Below are positions 1 through 10,085 of a DNA stretch of 64,000 nt, in pieces. Both the position numbers and the translations under genes were made by a program. The notes under the pieces are model-generated. The model ran no database searches. It saw only the letters and a program-made list of their open reading frames with translations, and was not told the DNA's origin. This DNA comes from Nematopogon swammerdamellus (Eukaryota; Arthropoda; Insecta; Lepidoptera; Adelidae), in the NCBI GenBank assembly GCA_946902875.1, contig OX336339.1:21607349-21671348 (forward strand). Reading direction: 5' to 3'. Each line of letters starts with the position of its first letter. Position 1 is the first letter of the stretch.

Positions 1-40
1 GGGACCCTATTACTAAGCCTACGCCGTCTGTCTGCCTGCC

Positions 41-112
<72 letters not shown>

Positions 113-470
113 CGTCCGTCCGTCTGTCCGTCTGTCTGTCCGTCCGTCCGTCTGTCCGAGGGCTGTATCTCTTGAACCGTAATAGGTAGCCCGTTGAAAT
201 TTTCACAAAAAATGTGTTATTGTGGCCAATAAAAAAACAAATAAGAAAAATAAGAAAAAGTAAAAAATTCACGGGGGTTCCCATAGAAGAAATCAAAAAG
301 TGTATGCGCGCGCGCCATCTACCGAATAGATTATGAAGCATGACATTAACTAATATGAAGCATTTCATAACACGCCATCTAGATGGCGTGAGTAGCGCTA
401 GTCGTGACATGGCGATACACGGACGCTCGGTGCGCGAGTTCGACTCGCACTTGGCCGGTTTTTTTTTAAA
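1..470 (-). repeat. Interspersed repeat family G, minus copy cut by window edge
   Basis: The copy begins inside the element and runs to the motif TTGGCCGG followed by a T run near 455-465. It contains a long (TCTG/TCCG)n tract (about 27-160), the phrase for ATCTCTTGAACCGTAATAGG, and an AT-rich middle. The same order of segments, in one orientation or the other, recurs at 23280-23572, 38215-38505, 39455-39655 and 51075-51222. I do not know its class; it has no coding capacity. Confidence 0.75.
27..160. repeat. (TCTG)n/(TCCG)n microsatellite
   Basis: Tetranucleotide run that starts as TCTG and decays into alternating TCCG and TCTG. It is the internal microsatellite of repeat family G; the complementary CAGA/CGGA run is seen in the copies at 38425-38450 and 39585-39600. 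Confidence 0.9.
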
Positions 471-1343
471 TATATTTTTTGCTATATTTTCAGTTTTGCT
501 AATGGCAATAAACGATTTATCATTACATTTAATTTAATTTCGATGTATGTTTCTATCTATGTATTTACAAGTTGCACGTGTCCAATATTATTGGTATATT
601 GGCTCTTATCTTCATTCAAGAATAGTATCTAAACCCGCGCGATCGGAAGCCGGATCCCGTGTTAACGGAGGTGGTTGGTTTGTATGTAGGCGAGCTCTAA
701 AACTTTGTTATTTATTATCTAAGATCGCACTCCCACGCACAATAAAGGGCGACGGAACGCTTTCTATTTTCAGGTTTAGGTGGCCGCGTGCCGCCAACGC
801 AGTCCTTGTCAAATTTGATTGTTACGAAGTAAATAAGGGGGGTTTTCTTTGCGAAGTCGGAAGCGTGGGAGGTGAATCTTGAAACATGAACGCGTTTGAT
901 TGTACTAATTGATACTTGCTATATATAACGTCACGCCCATTTACCATTGGGGTAGTCAGAGACAACGGATCTACACGTGCCGCGATCCTGACACACCTCT
1001 GCCGCCTCTAATAATTTTCTTCATTCTACATAGAAATAGAAATATAATTAGAAATATCCTTTATTGCATTTAAATATTATATTTACAAAAGGCGTACTTA
1101 TTACCTAAGGAAATCTCTGCCAGTTAACCTGTCTTAATAAAACATAATATAGGGTAGGTGGAAGGTGAAGAATGAAACAACTTAATACTAATGAAAGTTA
1201 AATAATAAAAGTACATAACCAGGCGCCAGGCGTAATATACGTATATACTACAATAATCGAATATAATTATTACATAAACAAAAGACATATTAACATACTA
1301 AATTAGAATACATAGAAGTATGCACATAGAAGAATATGTATTA
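471..1343. other. Non-coding interval with one short repeat
   Basis: No convincing gene. At about 928-1010 there is a copy of a short repeat (GTCACGCC...CACGTGCC...CCGCCTCT) that recurs at 44288-44380 (plus) and 15855-15955 (minus). The 111-residue open frame at 547-882 has no recognisable domain and I treat it as chance. Confidence 0.5.
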
Positions 1344-4300
1344 CTAGCTGAGCCCGCGGCTCCGCTCGCGTGAAATTCGTATTTCAAAGAAGAAAGTAAG
1401 TAACTGAGGGCGAGGCCGAAGGCCGAGCTGCGTTCAGGAAGACTATAAACCTTCTCGAAGAAAGTAAGTAACTAAGGGCGAGGCCGAAGGCCGAGCTGCG
1501 TTCAGGGACACTATAAACCTTCTTGAAGAAAGTACGTAACTGAGGGCGAGGCCGAAGGCCGAGCTGCGTTCAGGAAGACTATAAACCTTCTCAAAGAAAG
1601 TACGTAACTATGGGCGAAACCGAAAGCCGAGCTGCGTTCAGTAAGACTATAAACCTTCTCGAAGAAAGTAAGTAACAAAGGGCGAGGCCGAAGGCCGAAC
1701 TGCGTTCATGAAGAATATAAACCTTCTCGAAGAAAGTAAGTAACAAAGGGCGAGGCCGAAGGCCGAGCTGCGTTCAGGAAGACGATAAACTTTCTCAAAG
1801 AAAGTAAGTAGCTGAGGGCGAGGCCGAAGGCCGAGCTGCGTTCAGGAAGACTATAAACCTTCCCGAAGAAAGTAAGTAACAAAAGGCGAGGCCGAACGCC
1901 GAGCTACGTTCAGGAAGACGATAAACTTTCTCGAAGAAAGTAAGTAACTGAGGGCGAGGCCGAAGGCCGAGCTGCGTTCAGGAAGACTATAAACCTTTTC
2001 GAATAAAGTAAGTAAGAAAGGGCGAGGACGAAGGCCGAGCTGCGTTTAGGAAGACTATAAACCTTCTCGAAGAAAGTAAGTAACTAAGGGCGAGGCCGAA
2101 GTCTGAGCTGCGTTCAGGAAGACTGTAAACCTTCTCGAAGAAAGTACGCAACTGAGGGCGTAGCCGAAGGTCGAGCTGCGTTCAGGAAGATTATAAACCT
2201 TCTCGAAGAAAGTAAGTAACAAAGGGCGAGGCCGAAAGCCGAGCTGCGTTCAGGAAGACTATAAACCTTCTCGATGAAAGTAAGTAACAAAGGGTGAGGC
2301 CGAAGGCCGAGCTGCGTTCATGAAAACAACAACCTTTCTCGAAGAAAGTAAGTAACTGAAGGCGAGGCCGAAGGCCGAGCTGCGTTGAGGAAGACTATAA
2401 ACCTTCTCGAAGAAATTACGTAACAATGGGCGAGGCCGAAGGCCGAGCTGCGTTTAGGAAGACTATAAACCTTCTCGAAGAAAGTAAGTAAGTGAGGGTG
2501 GGGCCGAGGGCCGAGCTGCGTTCAGGAAGACTATAAACCTTCTCGAAGAAAGTAAGTAACTATCGCCCATAGTTACTTACTGTCATCGAGAAGGTTTAGC
2601 GTCTTCAAGGATACAGGTCGGCCTTCGGCCACGCCCTTAGTTACTTACTTTCTTCAAGAAGGATTATAGTCTTCCTGAACGCAGCTCCACCGTAGGCCTC
2701 GCCCTCAGTTACTTACTTTCTTCTTTTTAAATACGAATTTCACTATAAACCTTCTCGAAGAAAGTAAGTAGCAAAGGGCGAGGCCGAAGGCCGAGCTGCG
2801 TTCAGGAAGACGATAAACCTTCTCGAAGAATGTAAGTAACTGAGGGCGAGGCCGAAGGCCGAGCTGCGTTCAGGAAGACTATAAACCTTCTCGGAGAAAG
2901 TAAGTAATAAAAGGCGAGGCCGAAAGCCGAGCTGCGTTCAGAAAGACGATAAACCTTCTCGAAGAAAGTAAGTAAGTGAGGGTGGGGCCGAGGGCCGAGC
3001 TGCGTTCAGGAAGGCTATAAACCTTCTCGAAGAAAGTAAGCAACAGAGGGCGAGGCCGAAGGCCGAGCTGCGTTCAGGAAGACGATAACCTTTTCGAAAA
3101 AAATAAGTAACAGAGGGCGAGGCCGAAGGCCGAGCTGCGTTCAGGAAAAATATAAACCTTCTCGAAGAAATTAAGTAATTGAGGGCGAGGCCGAAGGCCA
3201 AGCCGCGTTAAGGAAGACGATAAACTTTCTCAAAGAAAGTAAGTAGCTGAGGGCGAGGCCGAAGGCCGAGCTGCGTTCAGGAAGACTATAAACCTTCCCG
3301 AAGAAAGTAAGTAACAAAAGGCGAGGCCGAACGCCGAGCTACGTTCAGGAAGACGATAAACTTTCTCGAAGAAAGTAAGTAACTGAGGGCGAGGCCGAAG
3401 GCCGAGCTGCGTTCAGGAAGACTATAAACCTTTTCGAATAAAGTAAGTAAGAAAGGGCGAGGACGAAGGCCGAGCTGCGTTTAGGAAGACTATAAACCTT
3501 CTCGAAGAAAGTAAGTAACTAAGGGCGAGGCCGAAGTCTGAGCTGCGTTCAGGAAGACTGTAAACCTTCTCGAAGAAAGTACGCAACTGAGGGCGTAGCC
3601 GAAGGTCGAGCTGCGTTCAGGAAGATTATAAACCTTCTCGAAGAAAGTAAGTAACAAAGGGCGAGGCCGAAAGCCGAGCTGCGTTCAGGAAGACTATAAA
3701 CCTTCTCGATGAAAGTAAGTAACAAAGGGTGAGGCCGAAGGCCGAGCTGCGTTCATGAAAACAACAACCTTTCTCGAAGAAAGTAAGTAACTGAAGGCGA
3801 GGCCGAAGGCCGAGCTGCGTTGAGGAAGACTATAAACCTTCTCGAAGAAATTACGTAACAATGGGCGAGGCCGAAGGCCGAGCTGCGTTTAGGAAGACTA
3901 TAAACCTTCTCGAAGAAAGTAAGTAAGTGAGGGTGGGGCCGAGGGCCGAGCTGCGTTCAGGAAGACTATAAACCTTCTCGAAGAAAGTAAGTAACTATCG
4001 CCCATAGTTACTTACTGTCATCGAGAAGGTTTAGCGTCTTCAAGGATACAGGTCGGCCTTCGGCCACGCCCTTAGTTACTTACTTTCTTCAAGAAGGATT
4101 ATAGTCTTCCTGAACGCAGCTCCACCGTAGGCCTCGCCCTCAGTTACTTACTTTCTTCTTTTTAAATACGAATTTCACTATAAACCTTCTCGAAGAAAGT
4201 AAGTAGCAAAGGGCGAGGCCGAAGGCCGAGCTGCGTTCAGGAAGACGATAAACCTTCTCGAAGAATGTAAGTAACTGAGGGCGAGGCCGAAGGCCGAGCT

Positions 4301-4680
4301 GCGTTCAGGAAGACTATAAACCTTCTCGGAGAAAGTAAGTAATAAAAGGCGAGGCCGAAAGCCGAGCTGCGTTCAGAAAGACGATAAACCTTCTCGAAGA
4401 AAGTAAGTAAGTGAGGGTGGGGCCGAGGGCCGAGCTGCGTTCAGGAAGGCTATAAACCTTCTCGAAGAAAGTAAGCAACAGAGGGCGAGGCCGAAGGCCG
4501 AGCTGCGTTCAGGAAGACGATAACCTTTTCGAAAAAAATAAGTAACAGAGGGCGAGGCCGAAGGCCGAGCTGCGTTCAGGAAAAATATAAACCTTCTCGA
4601 AGAAATTAAGTAATTGAGGGCGAGGCCGAAGGCCAAGCCGCGTTAAGGAAGACTATAAACCTTCCCGAAGAAATTAAGTA
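1344..4680. repeat. 68-bp tandem array with inverted segments and a 1435-bp higher-order duplication
   Basis: About 45 units of 68 bp, each carrying GAAGAAAGTAAGTAAC, then GGGCGAGGCCGAAGGCCGAG, then CTGCGTTCAGGAAGAC. The left edge at 1344 is CTAG followed by a GC-rich hairpin, the reverse of the terminus of the CTAG-ending elements in this window, so the array probably expanded inside such an element. Two stretches (about 2560-2742 and 3995-4177) carry units in reverse orientation. The block 1776-3210 is repeated from 3211 to about 4645 with no mismatch in the parts I compared. Related shorter arrays are at 57600-58180 and 58745-59095. Confidence 0.95.
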
Positions 4681-4681
4681 A

Positions 4682-4684
4682 TTA

Positions 4685-4762
<78 letters not shown>

Positions 4763-4970
4763 ATCGGTATCGCTCTCGGTCTCGGTCTCGGCCTCGGCCT
4801 CGGCCTCGGTCCCCGTCCCCGTCCCCGCCCCCGCCCCCGCCCCCGTCCCCGTCCCCGTCCCCGTCCCCGTCCCCGTCCCCGTCCCCGTCCCCGTCCCCGT
4901 CCCCGTCCCCGTCCCCGTCCCCGTCTCCGTCTCCGTCTCCCTCTCCCTCTCCCTCTCCCTCCCCATCATT
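4682..4970. repeat. Composite hexanucleotide satellite (CTCGGT to CCCCGT to CTCCCT)
   Basis: Period-6 repeat in ordered domains: CTCGGT repeats, a short CTCGGC step, CCCCGT/CCCCGC repeats, CTCCGT, then CTCCCT. The open frame on the minus strand (Glu-Thr, Gly-Thr, Arg-Glu dipeptides) is only the period-6 sequence read out. It directly follows the 68-bp array. It is not the insect telomere repeat TTAGG. Confidence 0.95.
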
Positions 4971-4978
4971 TAATCCTT

Positions 4979-5575
4979 AAATCTAATTTTGAAATCATCC
5001 CCTATTTTAATTTAAGGGTTGATTTAACTAAAACGCAGAAACACGTAATTCTTTATTTCATACCAAAAGCCTAAATATGAATCGTTATATCCCTAACTTG
5101 AGAAATGATGGGTTCCCCATACAAACGTTCATCCCCTATTTCACCCCCTTAAGGGTTGTTTTTTGAGACAAAAGGTAGCCTATGTCCTTCCTCAGGATGT
5201 AATTCATCTCCGTACAAAATTTTATAAAATCCTAAAATCTAATTTTGAAATCATCCCCTATTGTAATTTAAGGGTTGATTTAGCAAAAACGCTGAAACAC
5301 GTAATTCTTTATTTCATACCAAAAGCCTAAATATGAATTGTCATATCCCTAACTCGAGAAATGCTAGGTTCCCCATACAAACTTTCATCCCCTATTTCAC
5401 CCCCTTAAGGGTTGTTTTTTGAGACAAAAGGTAGCCTATGTCCTTCCTCAGGATCCAATTCATCTCCGTGCAATATTTTATCGAAATCTGTTCAGCGGTT
5501 TAGGCGTGAAAAGGTAACAGACAGACAGACAGACAGACAACAGAGTTACTTTCGAATTTATAATATTAGTATGGA
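4979..5575 (+). repeat. Interspersed element with internal 256-bp tandem duplication
   Basis: Segments TCTAATTTTGAAATCATCCC, CATCCCCTATTTCACCCCC and GACAAAAGGTAGCCTATGTC occur twice, 256 bp apart (from 4981 and from 5237). The second copy continues into TCTGTTCAGCGGTTTAGGCG, a GACA run (5518-5537) and a TTATAATATTAGTATGGA end. It is non-coding and its class is uncertain; the end resembles common lepidopteran non-autonomous elements. Confidence 0.65.
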
Positions 5576-5654
5576 AGTATGGATTAGTATGGATGTACCA
5601 ACAATAGATACCCGATACATAAATTAACAAAAACTACTTAGACATATCTGTAAA

Positions 5655-6032
5655 CCAATAATAATAATAAATCTGTAAGGGATGGTCATGGAGTGAGTTA
5701 CTTTGTTTTATAAGATACTTCGTTTATAGACTCTAGAAACTAAATTGACGATTTTTAGAAATCTTTTCTGTATAGTATGTTCCTCCATAAGTCTTAAACC
5801 GATCATCCGAATTTGATTAAACTTAGTACAGGCACATTTAACTATACGTGACATAGGAAAGTCTAAATAAAATTCAGTTCCGCTTACTCTACGAAGTGGC
5901 TCTCATACAAACCGAATTGTTCCGCGCGCTGAAATAAAGGTAACGCAGGAACGCAGCTTAACCTTCTTTCTTACTTACTTTCTTCCTTTTAAATACGAAT
6001 TTCACGCAGGCGAAGCCGCGGGTAAAACCTAG
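5655..6032 (+). mobile_element. CTAG-ending, Helitron-like non-autonomous element (copy 1)
   Basis: Starts near AATAATAATAAATCTGTAAG and ends with GAAGCCGCGGGTAAAACCTAG, that is a GC hairpin a few bases before CTAG. Closely related copies lie at 35455-35827 (plus), 43563-43940 (minus) and 49625-50005 (minus), about 370-385 bp each. A hairpin followed by a CTRR end is the known Helitron terminus, but a TC 5' end is not clear in this short family, so the class is an inference. Confidence 0.6.
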
Positions 6033-6839
6033 TAATAAATAAAGTTACCTTTATTTCTTGGAGATATATACTGCTCGTCATTAATTTTATAACCCTGTCG
6101 CGATTGTCCTGTCTGAATTAGATGCCATGCCTGCCTGTGCTTCCCCTTTGGTAGCGCCAAGGGTGAGAAAGCAAATATCGTGTTTATAATTTTTGAACCT
6201 TCAATGAATAAAACTGTTTTAGCCGTTAATTTTAGTAGACATAATTATCTTACCAGATGTTCCTAAAAACTTAAAAATCTATAAACCAACTTGGAATTTT
6301 GCCTCAGAAGACAGAACTAATAAATGGGTATAAATAGCAGCAAAAGGCTGTCGTACGTGCGCGTGCTGGAACCAGGGGAAGGCTGCGAGGGTGAGCGAGG
6401 GAGGGAAAGCAATCCGGATATAGCGGCGCTACGAGATACTCGCAGGTACAATACGTATCCGCTAGGACCAATCAACAGAGTGATGTTGGAAAAGTATTCG
6501 GACATTTTATGTTTGAATATGGATTTTTTTTTCCAATAACATGGTAACAAAACAACTCGCCTACGCACCAAAGTAGACGATATTGGATACCGGGTGGCTA
6601 AGCTCAAGTGGCAGTAGGGTTCCAAAGATAGGAAAGATAGTTCCAGCAGTAGGACAGACAGACAGACGGTGTAGGCTCCGCGCAGCTCTGAGGTTACTTA
6701 GCGTTCCCCCGACTCCTACAACATGTAAGTAATCGGAAATTATTTTTTACTTTTGAAGGGTCGGGGTTTTTTAAAGTAATTTAATTTTTATTTCAAGCTT
6801 TTTTAAAAAAACCTCATCCAAATCGGTCCATCCGTGAGA
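6033..6839. other. Non-coding interval
   Basis: No gene is supported. A 60-bp stretch at 6640-6700 contains a short (GACA)n run. Open frames on both strands at 6317-6625 overlap each other and show no domain. Confidence 0.4.
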
Positions 6840-7465
6840 CGTAATTTTTTTATTACTTTATTCCTTGATGACAAACATAGCTAAGAGCCATCCCGATTAA
6901 ACCAGCTTTCTAATAAAAAAACCGCATACAAATCGGTCCATCCATTTGGGAGCTACGAAGCCACAGACAGATACACCCATACACACACATATATACACCC
7001 TCCCTCACATACACACACACGTTAAACTTATATATAAGGTGTTTCGTTAGTCATGTCATTAACTTCGGGAGGGTTACATACACACTCAAATAAACTCTTT
7101 ACGTAAGAAGAAAAAAACATATGTTTATAGGAGCATTTTTTCTCTCCTAACAAAAAAATTAAATCAAATAAGTAGCTGTAAAAACCAATCATAGTGACCT
7201 TGTGACTTACTTACAACAAACAGCTGTTCTGCGTTTGAACATAGTACGGTCATTGACCCCGTACAATGCAAGTTACCTACTGTTACACACAGGTTAGGTA
7301 GCAAACATGTTTTGTTAAATTTCTCGAAAAGTAATACTATAAACATTTTTTTTTTTTGCGTAACGTGTTTATTTGAGTGTGTATGTAACCCTCCCGAAGT
7401 TAATGACATGACTGACGAAACACCTTATATAACACCCCTCTCTTTGTGTCGTGGGTTAAAAATAG
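6840..7465 (+). repeat. Interspersed repeat family E interrupted by MITE-1
   Basis: Family E reads AATCGGTCCATCC, GGGAGCTACGA, an ACAC-rich stretch (6970-7025), AAACTTATA, then AACACCC and GGGTTAAAAA. In this copy MITE-1 sits between AAACTTATA and ACACCC. An uninterrupted relative at about 53500-53680 shows the empty site. Confidence 0.75.
7033..7429. mobile_element. MITE-1, long inverted repeats TATAAGGTG...CACCTTATA
   Basis: A 397-bp element whose roughly 90-100 bp ends are inverted copies (TATAAGGTGTTTCGTTAGTC against the complementary end). It is flanked by TA on both sides (7031-7032 and 7430-7431). The related site at 53640-53650 lacks the element and has one TA fewer, so TA is the target duplication, as in Tc1/mariner-type elements. 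A second copy in the other orientation is at 21227-21620. No transposase is encoded. Confidence 0.88.
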
Positions 7466-8176
7466 CTGCCTGTATACACGGGAGGGATTCGCCTCGCTTC
7501 CTGCATGGTTGTCGAATCCGCAATTTATCGCGAAACGCGACGATCGCACCTCATGCAGTTCCGCACCTACCTCCTACCGGGGGCAGTGCATTTTTTTTAC
7601 TTAAACCAACATGGGTGACTATGCTGAGGGATCAATTATGCAGTCGAGATAGCCAAAATCACCTCTCCTCGCGAAATCACACTCAGTGACACTTTCCATA
7701 AAAAAAATAACGCCTTATTTTCTTTCACAACCAGCAACCGCTTTCAGTTATAAGTGTTGCTGAAATTCAGTAAGGCGCTCAGTCGCACGCTGACATTTTA
7801 CGTGATAAACCTGCTGGCTATATCCGATACAAAGTTCTAACTTTACATCGGGTAACTTCGCAACGGTTAACGCGGCGGGGAACGCCTGCGAGCCCCTCAT
7901 TAGTTTTGAACAACTTTTCTGGGCTTTTCGCCGAGCACTTCGCGATAAGTTCGCGAAAGTAGTTAGTGAGTGTTTTAATCTGTTGTTTCGATGGATTTTT
8001 GAACAGAGAATACATCAGCTTTCTCTTGTGCATCATTAGACATGTTATGGGTGGCTAGGCGCCACACGTCGCGCTTTCAATAAATAAAAAACCGGCCAAG
8101 TGCGTGTCGGACTCGCGCACCGAGGTTTCCCTACAACCATGGAAATGGTAGGTTTTTAGTATTTGGTATTTTACTT
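7466..8176. other. Repeat-derived non-coding interval
   Basis: 7588-7690 is the reverse form of a dispersed segment also seen at 53755-53880 and 51215-51320 (shared CTCGCGAAA / CATGGGTG phrases). 8041-8088 is a LINE 3' tail (GGCGCCACACGTCGCGCTTT followed by AATAAAA). 8085-8160 begins repeat family G (ACCGGCCAAGTGCG). Nothing codes for a host protein. Confidence 0.5.
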
Positions 8177-8556
8177 TATATACGGTATTTCAATAGTAGG
8201 TAACGATACGCTAAGGGGTGTATGTGTATCAGTTACTGATTACGTTCCCATACCAATAAAAAAAAATTTTACGATATAAAAACATTTTTTTTTGTTTTTT
8301 TTTTTTTTTTTTTATGGAAACTGACACGGTTGGCTGCATCACCTACAACATCCGTGATGTCAGCCCATAACACCGGGTGAGCTTGGTGCCACGTCAGTGC
8401 TTCGTTATTAAGGTGAAATACGCGCACTTCACGTATTAAATTCGAGGCGTGAGTAGGTTTTTTATATCGTAAAAAATGGGTATGGCAACGTGATCAGTAT
8501 CTGATACACATACACGCCTTAGCGTATCGTCACCTACTAATTAAAGACCTTATATG
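8177..8556. mobile_element. MITE-4, inverted-repeat element split by a SINE fragment
   Basis: The left arm (about 8177-8280) and right arm (about 8460-8556) are inverted copies, sharing GATACGCTAAGG, GTGTATGTGTATCAG and a TACGATATAAAA end. The middle, about 8283-8455, is a foreign SINE-A 3' fragment in minus orientation (T run, ATGGAAACTGACACGGTTGG). The outer end reads TATAAGGTCTTTAATTAG on the reverse strand, like MITE-3. Confidence 0.7.
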
Positions 8557-8836
8557 TATACACGGTGTTGCAGTTGCCCCCGTAATATTTTTAACTGACG
8601 TAAGGGGGTTATTCTATATGTGAAACTAAACAACTTCTGTGAAGAGGAAAGAGTTTTTGAAACAAACAAAAAAATATTTTTTATATATTCAATATTTTTT
8701 TATATTCTCAAAATTTAAGGAGAAAAAAATTTTTTTTTCTTCAAATAAAAAAGTCGTAGAACAAAAGTTGTTCTATTTCACGTACAGAATCACCCCCTTT
8801 CGGGTTTTTACGGTTGGGGTTGCAACACCGTGTATA
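8557..8836. mobile_element. MITE-5, terminal inverted repeat TATACACGGTGTTGCA
   Basis: A 280-bp element with a perfect 16-bp inverted repeat (TATACACGGTGTTGCA ... TGCAACACCGTGTATA) and imperfect extension inward (CCCCGTAA/TTACGGTTGGGG). It abuts MITE-4 directly. No ORF of interest; the 75-residue frame inside is AT-rich noise. Confidence 0.75.
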
Positions 8837-8839
8837 TGT

Positions 8840-9125
8840 TTGTACTGTGTGTCGGCCGGTACTTAAGAATAACCTCACTGCATCTCTCCTCGTGCATGTC
8901 GTAAAAGACGACTAAGGGATAAGGACAAGATGCCGTGCATAAGGGCGACAGGCTAGCAACCTCTCACCTCGGCACGGTCTTTCCACCGACTCATGCAGCA
9001 GGTGGGCTTTCGTGCCTTACTTGCTGCCTGATAGGTATCTTGTCCGAATACTTTGCTAAACGTGGTGGTCGGTGTTGTGCTGTAATTTACCAGAGTACTT
9101 GCAGCGCAAGTATCGGTGAAATTTC
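8840..9125 (+). repeat. SINE-like family C, copy 1
   Basis: Starts near TGTGTCGGCCGGTACTT, continues CACTGCATCTCTCC, CATGTCGTAAAAGACGACTA, GGGCGACAGGCTAGC, GCAGCAGGTGGG and TGTGCTGTAATTTACCAGAG. The same order is at 45203-45535, and the 3' part again at 46205-46310. The first 80 bp are shared with the 5' end of SINE-A, which suggests mosaic families. Confidence 0.7.
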
Positions 9126-9266
9126 ATACTATTGCTGGGTTAAAAACCTACGCTTAAAAAAAATTATGTGTGTGGCGTTGCGTTACGCCTGTAACGTGGT
9201 TAAGTGTGATTACGATCTTTTTTTATTGGCACAAATATAATTCAAGTATTGCTTCTCTTCCCGCAG

Positions 9267-9463
9267 ACAACACGTTCACGGTGGTGGTTGAGAAGGACGG
9301 GCGCGGGCTGGGCATGTCGGTGTCAGGCGGTGACGAGGGAGGGGGGCTGGTGCGCATACGCAGGCTCTATCCACCGCAGCCGGCCTGGCGCACGGGACGG
9401 CTCGCGCAGCGCGACCTACTGCTCGCTGCCAATGGCGTACCGCTGACAGGCCTCTCCACTTAT
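9267..9463 (+). CDS. Multi-PDZ scaffold protein, exon 1 of 11 seen (first half of PDZ-A)
   Basis: This is the first recognisable coding exon of a multi-PDZ protein. It opens after a TTCCCGCAG acceptor with two bases that complete a GAC codon and closes at TAT|GTAAGT in phase 0, residues 1-66 of the visible part. The sequence shows beta-strands FTVVVEK, a carboxylate-binding loop GRGLGMSVSGG (GLGM instead of GLGF), and the helix/turn GRLAQRDLLLAANGVPLTGLSTY typical of PDZ domains. PDZ domains bind C-terminal peptides of membrane proteins, so the product should be a cytoplasmic cortical scaffold. The 5' exons were not found in 1-9266, so the gene is partial here. Candidates by architecture are big bang, PATJ or PTPN13/FRMPD2-like proteins, but I cannot choose, so no symbol is given. 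Confidence 0.88.
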
Positions 9464-9690
9464 GTAAGTTCAGGGTTCACGTACACTAATCTCTGGGCAG
9501 ACGTCTCACTCAGTTATGTGAGCGGTCACTCACTCACGCGACAGCAGATTATGAAGTTACCAAGTTTACTGCTCTGTGAAGCTTACAAAGGCCATCCACC
9601 ACTCCTTATATTTAAAAAGGTTCTTCTTTTGAAACGTTCGACAGAATTAATACAGGTTTACATTATATTTTTTTAGATAGACAGATTCTG
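9464..9690. other. Intron, 5' part
   Basis: Unique-looking intron sequence between the donor GTAAGT at 9464 and the 51-bp minisatellite. The open frame simply continues by chance after the donor. Confidence 0.5.
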
Positions 9691-10085
9691 TATATCTAGT
9701 AACTTTGATTGACCAACAACGATCGCAAGAAGAACATTATCTGTCTGTGTAACGTTGATTAACCAATGGCCGCCCTGGGGAAAACTTTTTATCTCTCTAT
9801 CTATCATTGATTAGCCAACGATAGCTGGAGGAACACTGTCTATCGGTATATCTAACATCAATTGGCCAACGATCGCAGGAGGAACACAGTCTATCTCTCT
9901 ATGTAACATTGATTGGCCAACGAACGCAGGACGAACACTGTCTATCTCTCTATGTAACACTGTTTGACCAACGATTTCAAGAGCAACACTGTTTATATGT
10001 CTATCTAACTTTGATTGGCCAACGATAGCTGGAGAAACATTGCCTATCTGTCTATGTAATGATGTTGATTGGCCAACGATTGCAG
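9691..10085 (+). repeat. Intronic 51-bp minisatellite ending at a splice acceptor
   Basis: Eight diverged units of about 51 bp, anchored by ATTGGCCAACGAT-type cores starting at 9708, 9758, 9810, 9861, 9912, 9963, 10014 and 10068. A unit reads roughly GATTGGCCAACGATCGCAGG, then AGGAACACTGTCTATCTCTC and TATGTAACATT. The last unit's ...CCAACGATTGCAG is the acceptor used by the next exon, and several earlier units carry a similar GCAGG. Confidence 0.9.

Noticed and set aside
2938..4636. Two identical 87-residue minus-strand frames
   Set aside because: They are the same part of the 68-bp array in the two copies of the 1435-bp duplication; no protein features.
1344..4680. Regular repeats with spacer-like variation, superficially like a CRISPR array
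   Set aside because: Units are contiguous 68-bp copies without unique spacers, in an intron-bearing eukaryotic genome, and they start at a mobile-element end.
4682..4969. 95-residue low-complexity minus-strand open frame
   Set aside because: It is a period-6 microsatellite, which stays open in frame automatically.
4682..4970. Telomeric or subtelomeric repeat
   Set aside because: The unit is not TTAGG and the array is interstitial, next to a mobile-element satellite.
9170..9266. Upstream extension of the first PDZ exon frame to a Met at 9170
   Set aside because: The segment is intronic (ends in a clean CTTCTCTTCCCGCAG acceptor) and encodes no PDZ-like residues.
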